From contig OZ038450.1 of the NCBI GenBank assembly GCA_964036195.1, positions 10,418,701 through 10,482,700 of the forward strand: a stretch of DNA of 64,000 nucleotides, in the 5' to 3' direction. Source of the stretch: Sphaerolaimus hirsutus. Taxonomy: Eukaryota > Nematoda > Chromadorea > Monhysterida > Sphaerolaimidae. A program made the position numbers and the translations under genes. The notes under the pieces were generated by a model. That model was given only the letters and a program-made list of their open reading frames with translations. It did not search any database and was not told where the DNA came from. Of the stretch, positions 1 through 7,800 are shown piece after piece. The number at the start of each line of letters is the position of its first letter. The first letter of the stretch is position 1.

Positions 1-280
1 CAACAAAAACAAAAACGATTGTATAAACTGCGCACACGTTATTTATGTGTCTGCTGTCGCTGCGATAGGTTAAAATACTTTTGTATTTTCATTGATCGTT
101 TTTGTAAATTTTGATGCATTATTTTTCACCCAGACACAGAAGAATTATTCAACAGGGGGAGTTATTCAAAAGGGGGAGTTATTCAAGAGGGAGGAGTTTT
201 TCAAGAATGGGTGATTCGAGGGGGGTAATTTTCCGCACCTCGCCAACAGGGGGGGAGGGTCCAAGGAGGTGTTATTCAAC
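1..280. repeat. Truncated copy of the G-tract TA-flanked element family
   Basis: Part of the calpain-7 intron after exon 9. Repeated motifs of the form GGGGGAGTTATTCAAG match the body of the complete elements at 15714, 38385 and 58255. The left end is outside the window. Confidence 0.6.
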
Positions 281-340
281 GGATTTTTTCTCGAAAATAT
301 ACAGTGAACACAAATGCACAGACAATTTATTAGGACTGAC

Positions 341-487
341 AGAGTTAGAGCCAGGGAAATCATATCCACCCATAACTTTCAAATAAGCCTTCTCCAGCAA
401 CGACACCCATAGTTCACCCTTCCTCTGACTGTGGGAGCACAGAAGTTCACCCATATGACCGACTGGCAAATAATCATCAATGATAAC
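341..487 (-). CDS. CAPN7: Calpain-7 exon 9 (last in window)
   Basis: Residues 342-390. It contains [17 protein letters not shown] and [13 protein letters not shown], among the most conserved blocks of the calpain-7 core. A GTCAGT donor lies at 340. The following exon would begin left of position 1. Confidence 0.94.
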
Positions 488-3400
488 CTGCGTATTCACA
501 TCACATGAAATTGCGGTGAAATTGAAAGGTGTTGTAGAAAAGTGATTACTTTTCTGGGTATGCCATTGATTATGAACTTCACCATGTATTTGCCACAAGG
601 GTTGTGCACTGGTTTCCCTTGTCTGTTCTGGGGGTAGATGCATCTAAAACCAGGAAAAAAATACTGATATGCGCATATTGATGGGTCACAGGGTAAATAT
701 TTAACGATTGCCCTGAGACTTACTTTGTAACCAATTGTTTTCCGGTTTTGTTTTCATACCTGGCAGCAACAGCTAATGACGCTACAAATGAGCAGTCGGA
801 AACTATTGTCTGCGGCAAGATAATTATTTAGACATTTGTTAAATGGAAAAAGTTAAAGTTTAAAGCTGCGTTTACACTGGCACGTGTGACGACAAATTTT
901 TTTTGGGCTTTCAACTTTCGTTATGTGACGAAAATTGAATATTTGTTGTGTCAGATAACTAGATCTCGATCACTCTTTTTGCTTAGGACAAACATAAATT
1001 TTTATATATGACGTGATCATACACAATAAAACAAACAAGAAAATTTGTCGTCACAAGTTGTCGGTTCGAGTTGTTCCCGGGAGCCTCGTTAACGAGGCTC
1101 CCGGGAACAACTCGAACCGGCAACCTGTGACGACAAAAATTTTGTTTCGTTTTATTGTGTATGATAACGTCATATATAAAAATTTATGTTTGTCCTAGGT
1201 AGGGTTGGCCGATGTTTTTTTTAAAACGTTTTTTATTAAAAAAAAAACGTTTTTTTTTAAAAAAAAACGACGTCCGAAATGTTTTTTTTTTTAAAAAAAA
1301 CATCGACCGAAATTTTTAGTACTAAGCACTAGGTATTTTGCAAAATTTTTGCGCGCAAGCGCGCAATTTCACACACAAATTGACATTGGTGGTTGTTTTA
1401 ATTGGTTTTGTGGCATTTTTAGTATCAAAGTATCCATTTCTATGTGCTACCATGGGTTAATAAGCCGTCATATGTTGCTGTAGTATATAATATTGAGGTA
1501 ATGTGCTTCCATGTACCTCCACAGTGTGTAACTTCACTCCCAAAGTAACAACCTCGTTTTATAACCTTGTTTGATCACTATTCTGTGCCAAACTTTACCT
1601 GAAGTCACGAACATTCGAGTATAAGGCGATATACGAACGATATGTTGATGAAAAATGGATATTTTTGACACAAATCACCACTTATAATGCTATCCCATGG
1701 CTCCACAGACATTATATGGTCATATAAAACATCACAGAGTATTGCCACTGTCTGATATACCTATATATGTTGACACAAGGTCATATCTGGGAGCTTTTAA
1801 AAAAAAACGTTTTTTATTAAAAAAAAACATCGAGTTAAAAAAAAACGTTTTTTTTCCAACCCTAGTCCTAGGCAGAAAGAGTGATCGAGATATAGGTGTC
1901 TGACACAACAATTATTCAATTTTCATGACATAAAGAAAGTTGAAAGCCCAAAAAGTTTTTGTCGTCACACGTGTCAGTGTAAACGCCGCTTAAAGTAAAA
2001 ACACGGTAACAACAAATGGTTCACTTGTTTGATGGCGCCGCTGTCGATTTTTGTTATCACAGATGGATTCTCAAACAGTTCATCAGGTCGCGCCCACTTC
2101 GCCAATTTAGATTTCTGCTTCTGGCTCAACGGCAAGTAACCGTTGGGGTCGCTGCAGAGGCATAAAGCAGCCATTTGGAGGCACACTATAGCGAAAAATA
2201 ATTACATCAAAAATATTTACCTGAATGGCAAGGGGTAGGCGAATCTCTCATTTACATCGACGGCAAGGAATGGCACATAATTTCTGCCATTTATGCGAGA
2301 AGTGTGCCGCAACACTGCCAGCTCAGCATTGCTGTAGACGGAGCCCTGGCGTCTTGTAGCCGGGTGTTTCCTTTGCGCGGTAGGCGACGGGCAGGGTGAC
2401 GCACTGTCGCTGTGACCGGCGGCCGTCACTTGAAGCCTGCGGGCATCGACAACAACTACAGGTGTCAATTCCGCACTTCATAAAGTGACGACAAAAGTGG
2501 TAAGTGATACGAAAATCACGTGAAGTGACCTTTCGCAACACTTATCGCTACTTGTCAGCAAACTTATGTCTTATATCACTTAACAAGATGGGTAATTGGC
2601 TGCAGCACATGCCACAAGTGTCAGGCAAAAGTTTTAAGCAAACAAATATCACCACATACCTATCGAACTCATCACCTAGGTGATCAGTTGATGTCGACTG
2701 GACTCCCTTCAGCGCTTCGGCACGCTCCAAAGCTTGCTCTGCTAAGCAGCGCAGTTTCTCTGCCAATTGAGAATCCCGCGCGGATACTTCTTTCCGCTGA
2801 AATTCAACAGTGACATCAGGTAACCGACTTAGCTTGGGTGCATACTTGCAGAGTAAGCGCACTAGCAGAGCTGTCATAATTACTTGCATGTCGCTACTAC
2901 TCGCATGTCTTTTCACACTGCGGTAGTAAATATGTGGAAGCACATTGGCTGAATTGGCAGAAATGGAAGCTTTGGCATAAAAATGCTACAAAACCAATGA
3001 AAACAACTTCCAATGTCAATGGAAATTTGTGTGCTTCATAGCAAAAAAAATGCAGAATACCCAGTGAATGAAAGTACTATTTATAAGTACTAAAAAACAC
3101 TGCCACTTTTTAAAATCGAAAACGGTTTTGATGCTTGTTTGAAAATCCTTATTCATCCTACATGACTTACCAGTTCGAGGCACATCTGGATGCTCTGCAT
3201 GTAAAGAGACACGGCTTCTGCGCTGTTTCCCTTCTCATCTTCATCCAGAGCTTGTTTCAATAGAAATTCTGCACGTTCGCAGCCCAGCTGCTCGATAGAT
3301 TTCTGCCGCCACATCCCCTTGTTTACTGCTACAATGCGGTTGTGTTTTATTCAAAAAGATCGTAGAATGTGGGGACGCCCCCACACGATTCGTGAACAAC

Positions 3401-4081
3401 ATGCGGAGTTGTTAAAAGTACTGAACTTTTTCAATGTAAACGTAAAGTATTTTATTTTTTTCTCACCCCTGAGTACAGAAAACGTAGAGTAAATTTTTTT
3501 GCCTTTACACTGCGTAAAAGTTGAGTAGCATTTTCGTACTCGTGGGTGAGTACTCGTAGCATTTCCTCTGCCATTTTCGCAGCTGTTTCAAATCGTTTGA
3601 GTAGTTTTTGCTTTTTATCCACCCCACTTATCTTTCAGAATTACGTTTTCTGTACTCGCCCACTTAAAAAAGTACGCGTAAAGGTCAGTACAGGTATATA
3701 TTCCGAAGGAAACGTAAACGTATTTACTCGGTACTCCAGTAAATGTATTTTTCGAGTAAACGTAAATACGTTTGTAAATACTATGCACAAATGATCCAAA
3801 CGAACTTATAGAGCGAAGTTTCTCAGCCCTATCAATATATTCGGCGGCTTTGGCCCTGGCGCTCGTTTCATCCAGTTGCCCCCTGGCCGCTGCGGAGACC
3901 AAATCGCCCGCGAGTTGCTGGCAAATGTCGAATTATTGAAATTGTGTTCAAATGGGGTTGCTAACAAAATTTACTCTGATCTTACCGCGTACAGTGACAG
4001 TGCAGCTTCGTGCTTGCCAGCCTTGTCGAACGCAATCGCATTCTCGGCTAAGCGGCTCAGCTCAGACTCGTCGAAATCCAT
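341..4081 (-). CDS. CAPN7: Calpain-7 gene, 5' nine exons (partial, continues past left edge)
   Basis: Calpain-7 (PalB-type) is a cytosolic cysteine protease whose N-terminal MIT domains bind ESCRT-III proteins. Nine exons on the minus strand (3986-4081, 3806-3917, 3171-3325, 2660-2796, 2221-2436, 2025-2151, 724-809, 550-643, 341-487) join without a phase conflict into residues 1-390. Two MIT helical repeats lie at about 5-70 and 85-155 (the second has the [12 protein letters not shown] signature). A linker of about 30 residues follows, then the conserved ERFAYPLPF segment. The protease core begins near residue 240 and contains SDCSF, with the catalytic Cys at model residue 287. The human protein is about 813 residues, so just under half is here; the His and Asn of the triad, the rest of the core and the C-terminal C2-like domains are outside the window. 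The Met at 4081 opens directly into MIT 1. No frameshift is seen. Confidence 0.95.
550..643 (-). CDS. CAPN7: Calpain-7 exon 8
   Basis: Residues 310-341. It carries [10 protein letters not shown] and [10 protein letters not shown], matching the PC1 subdomain downstream of the Cys. The acceptor is GGTTTTAG and the donor GTAATC, phase 0. This frame differs from the longest open frame over the region. Confidence 0.92.
724..809 (-). CDS. CAPN7: Calpain-7 exon 7 (catalytic Cys)
   Basis: Residues 282-310. [19 protein letters not shown] places the nucleophile Cys at model residue 287, matching the family position near 290. The donor is a consensus GTAAGT at 723. No degradation of the active site is seen. 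Confidence 0.95.
864..1990. mobile_element. Foldback MITE with TAA target duplication (PIF/Harbinger-like), carrying an insertion
   Basis: The two arms are inverted copies starting AGCTGCGTTTACAC and ending GTGTAAACGCCGCT, flanked on both sides by TAA (861-863 and 1991-1993). The palindrome centre at 1090/1091 has no spacer (CCTCGTTAACGAGG). The right arm is interrupted by a hAT-like element (1200-1864). The 3-bp TWA-type duplication suggests PIF/Harbinger mobilisation; that is inference, as no transposase is present. Confidence 0.8.
1200..1864. mobile_element. hAT-like MITE, TAGGGTTGGCCGATG family, copy 1
   Basis: It starts TAGGGTTGGCC and ends CCAACCCTA, with a perfect 8-bp target duplication GTCCTAGG at 1192-1199 and 1865-1872. 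Subterminal A/T runs around ACGT occur at both ends. The 500-bp core recurs in the copies at 10574, 21626 and 46818. Confidence 0.88.
2025..2151 (-). CDS. CAPN7: Calpain-7 exon 6 (start of protease core)
   Basis: Residues 239-281. It contains [17 protein letters not shown] and ends at AIKQ immediately before the catalytic-Cys exon. The acceptor is CTCTGCAG and the donor GTGAAC. The next intron (810-2024) is almost entirely two nested transposons. Confidence 0.93.
2221..2436 (-). CDS. CAPN7: Calpain-7 exon 5 (linker and pre-protease segment)
   Basis: Residues 167-239. It contains a low-complexity Ser/Pro/Arg linker, then [13 protein letters not shown] and ERFAYPLPF, the conserved segment ahead of the calpain core. 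The exon starts and ends in phase 2, with a GTAAAT donor. Confidence 0.93.
2660..2796 (-). CDS. CAPN7: Calpain-7 exon 4 (end of MIT 2)
   Basis: Residues 122-167. The acceptor is TTTCAG and the donor GTATGT, leaving phase 2. The helix [13 protein letters not shown] is diagnostic of the second MIT domain of calpain-7. Confidence 0.92.
3171..3325 (-). CDS. CAPN7: Calpain-7 exon 3 (MIT 2, first helices)
   Basis: Residues 70-121, with a strong GTAAGT donor at 3170. It holds [18 protein letters not shown], close to vertebrate calpain-7. An alternative acceptor at 3303/3304 would shorten it, but only 3326/3327 fits the phase of exon 2. Confidence 0.88.
3411..3780. repeat. Repeat in calpain-7 intron 2, AGTTGTTAAA family
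   Basis: Motifs such as GTAAACGTAAA and CGAGTAAACG recur. The same arrangement, with a clearer inverted end (GCTTTAACAACT), is present at 24033-24550. Confidence 0.55.
3806..3917 (-). CDS. CAPN7: Calpain-7 exon 2 (rest of MIT 1)
   Basis: Residues 33-70. The acceptor is TTTGCCAG and the donor a weak GTTCG that leaves phase 1, which fits the 2-nt start of exon 3. The third MIT helix ([13 protein letters not shown]) is visible. Confidence 0.85.
3986..4081 (-). CDS. CAPN7: Calpain-7 exon 1 (start codon, MIT 1)
   Basis: Residues 1-32. It starts with ATG at 4081 and ends in phase 0 before a GTAAG donor at 3985. The peptide is the first helix and turn of a MIT domain ([19 protein letters not shown]). 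Confidence 0.92.
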
Positions 4082-4663
4082 CTTAGGCTCGGTGTGAATC
4101 AATGATCACATGCACTCATCCATCCTCAGGCTACTTGGCACCATGCCAACATTTCCACATATTTTACATACTAAAATAGAAAAATGTCAGGAAAGAAGTA
4201 ACTAAAATGATCTGGCCTGAAAGCTAATTTGTATAACTGACAATACCCGATTGTTTACATGAAACACTTATTTTCTGCTGAAATAAGGGGGGGGGGCTAT
4301 CAAGGCAGGTTGCACATGCTGATTTGTATCCAAATAATATGTAAATAAAAAGTTTACGCTTCTGGAGGTACCGGGTATATACAGCAAGTTGGCCTACGTC
4401 CAAGTTAGCGTGTGGGTATTTTACATTAAACGATTTTCCCCCAATTTTTGCGCAAAATCGCTAAAATTATTTAAATTTGGCAATATTTCTAAACCTTCAT
4501 CACCGTCTATTTTCGTCTTTATCCACGATTATATACCTTATTCCTATTTATTCATGTTTATAGCAATTTCGAAATTTTTGGCCGGGTGCCAACTTTCCAT
4601 AAGGGACATCTCCGTTCTGGAGAGGTGCCAACTCATTGTGTACACAAGGGAAGAGAGAGCGCG
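4082..4663. promoter_or_regulatory. Divergent intergenic region between calpain-7 and the PRPP synthetase-like gene
   Basis: 582 bp separate two start codons that face away from each other, so both promoters should lie here (unless 5' non-coding exons extend the genes). No clear TATA or initiator could be chosen. About 4430-4620 resembles inverted repeat-associated sequence near 29040-29400, so part of the shared region is transposon-derived. Confidence 0.55.
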
Positions 4664-4816
4664 ATGGCACAGTTGCCGCCCAGTCCCCAGAAATTAGCTC
4701 CGGCATTAAGCCCGCGAAGTTCTAGACCGGTGAAATTCGGTTTAAATACAGTCAGCATTGACCAGTCGAGCGGGCGGCAGAGCGTCGACACTCCAGATGA
4801 AACGACCATTGCTGCG
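4664..4816 (+). CDS. PRPP synthetase-like exon 1
   Basis: Residues 1-51, a Ser/Pro-rich N-terminus starting MAQLPPSPQKLAP, phase 0, GTACGT donor. The start is the first Met after in-frame upstream sequence that resembles repeat DNA. It has no family match, so the start is the least certain part of the model. Confidence 0.7.
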
Positions 4817-7800
4817 GTACGTTCCTTGTGTGCTTGCTGTTGGCAAGTTATAGTGCCCATGTGGCTTTGGTGTGCATTGACTGATTTCGTATATTTTCGC
4901 CAATGCTTTGCGCCATTTTTCCACTATTTTGTGTCATCGTTAATGGCCAGGTGGTGGAAATTACAACGTAGCACGCGATAAAAAACCAAAAATGGAACAC
5001 ATAACGCACTGCAAAACAAATGGCGACCTCAATGGCAAAGTATACTTATAGTCCTGGCGTCGCTTGGGTCAGTATCGATTGTTTTTCGTATTTTTTCGAC
5101 ACGCCGCGCGCCATTTACATTTGCACGTTCGAGGGGTCAGAGCGGTGAGCATCAAAGGTGCCGATTTGCGACTAGATCCGACTCCGACTAGTGTGTGTGG
5201 CGAGTGTGACAGAGTGCACTAATGAATTGCCACACACACTAGTTGACATCGACAGCAGATGTCAACTGGTTCCCACCCCAATTAAAAGCTTGCTCACGAG
5301 CCGACGAGCGACGTTCACATGAAAGTGTTGTGGTCTGTGCAAAACGCAGAAAAATTATTGCGGTATGTGCAATGTATACGGCCGGCATGAAGTAATATGT
5401 ATACGATGCGTATTGTTATTCGCTAGCAAGCTTTGAATTGGGATGGGAACCAGTTGACATCTGTTGTCGATGTCAACTAGTGTGCGCGGGGTCAGTATTG
5501 GCAAAATCTTGAAAAATTGGAAAAATATTTATAATTTGGTAAAAGTTTATAGGGAAACACAATTGAACCCATCTGTTTTGAACACATTTGAGTTTACCGG
5601 AGCGAGGAGTCTGTCAATAAATGCTGATGGTTTAATTATATTTTCTCAAATCACCCGTTTTTTCAATACAGTACATATATCGGCGGACATCACACTTAGT
5701 ATGACAGTGAAAGCGAGTGCGCAATATTCTTTATCGGCGGACATCATAATTCCCCCGACATAATCCCCCAGATTAGCACGCTGGTTACATCAGAGTGACC
5801 GCACAATACGCACGTAATTCGGCACATGTCTAAAAAATATCTAAATACAGTTACGCATACTCAATTTAGCTGCGCGAGAGAGGGGCCGAGTTATTCCCGT
5901 TTCTCGGGCAGTATATGATGACCGCTGCGCGCGTGCTGCAAACAGACGCACTGCTATCTAGGACTATAAGTATACCTGACCGCCTCAATCACTCCTCCAC
6001 TTGACACCCAGGTGGATTTCACGCGCACGACGTCGATGCGCATGATGCACGCGCCGTCGCTGCCGTGCATGACGCACCCGTGCGGCTGGCACGGCAAGAA
6101 GCCCGTGTGGATCCTATTCCACGAGGCCATGGAGCCGCTGGCGCGCAGCGTGGTCACCGCCTGCGACGTGTGGCTCAGCAAGGTGCCCATCGACAGACTG
6201 GAGCACTTGGAGCAGCTCGTGCGTTTACTGTTTTAGTGTCATTACATTTGTTATTACCGTATTTACGCGAATAATTCCCCCAACTTGAATGATTTATTCT
6301 TTATATTATTTTAATTGCTTCTTATCTGTGTTCTCAGCGGACAAGAAGTATCGAGCTGAAGGGTGTGGTCCACTGGAATACTTTCCGCGATGGCTTCCCG
6401 AACTTGTTCATAGAGAAAGTGCGTGACATGGCCGGGAAAGACAGTCAGTTTCATTTTAAAATTTGATTATTGAAATCGAGATTCTGCGCATGCCGAAAAG
6501 TCGAATAATTGAAGCAAAAAATATGAGGATTTCTTTTTGGTGTGTCCGTTTTGACTGTAGGGTTCAAACGATATGACTTTTCGATATCGATATTCGATAT
6601 TTTTTTCTGAAACTCGATATTCGATATTCGATATTTTTTTCTGAAACTCGATATTCGATATCGATACGATATGGAACCTCGATATCGATATTCCATATTC
6701 AATATTAAAAAATGGTCGATATTTCGATATTTTCGATATTCGATATTGCGATTTGCTTTTGGTATAGCAAGGCATATTTCAAGTGACATATTGTATTTTC
6801 ATGTGGTTGCGCGCAGGGACGTATCCAGGATTTTTGAGCGGGGGGGGGGCTGCTTGTTTACGGAGGCTGGCGAGGGGGGGGGGCTCAGCCCCCCCCTAAA
6901 ATTTTAGGCACATAGTGGCGGAATGGCGCCATGGCGCTGGCGCCATTAGTAGGCGCCACGCCATGGCGCCATTGGCGTTGGCGTCAGCGCCATGAAACGC
7001 TGTATATGTATGTAAATATACATACAAAACGACAAAAAGCACACCATTGAGTGCATTTATAACGATCTGCTGCCACATGGAGCAAATCTGATGATAATAC
7101 CTTATGTCTGGTGAAGAATGCGCGCTTGCGCGCAAAATTTTTTACGCTGACGTTGAAAAAGTCGCATTTTCCGGTCACTTTCTGGTCTCGCCCCGGGAGG
7201 GGGGGGCTGCAGCCCCCCCCGCCCCCCCCCCTGGATACGGCCCTGGTTGCGCGCATGGTTAATCATAACTTTAGTTAAATGTGAATGGTACAAGTGATTT
7301 TAAAAAGGTTTACATCACTCAAAGGTAGAACTTGTAGGAAAAAAACATGATGAATCAATGTGTATCAGACAAATAACAATTGGTAGATATTACAGTTCAT
7401 ACTGATAACCTGATTGCTAAGGGCATGTTGCAAAAAAATAGAATATCAGCATTTTGTGGCTTCAAATTTAGCACTCCAACAAAAATGACATTATAACTAC
7501 TGTACTTTTATTCATCTAATACAATTCAAGCACATCAGATCAATCATAAATATCTCAAAATGAAAATGATAACTTTTTGGGGGGACACAATATAGGTTCG
7601 GTATATCAAAAAAATGGTCGATATTCGATATTTTTTCAAAATTTTCGATATCGATATTCGATATTTTTTCAAAATTTTCGATATCGATATTCGATATTAA
7701 AAAATGGTCGATATCCGATATTCGATACGATATATCGTTTGAACCCTAGTTTTGAGAAAAATTTCGGTGGAATGCTGTTTAGCAACGAAAATTTGGTGCA

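Noticed and set aside
272-643. Single 123-codon minus-strand frame as one exon
   Set aside because: It fuses two real exons (341-487 and 550-643) across an intron; the upstream exon is in another frame, which restores the conserved CGKYMVK block.
1061-1130. Possible tRNA (GGTTCGAG and its complement)
   Set aside because: The motif is part of a spacer-free palindrome at the centre of a foldback element; no cloverleaf.
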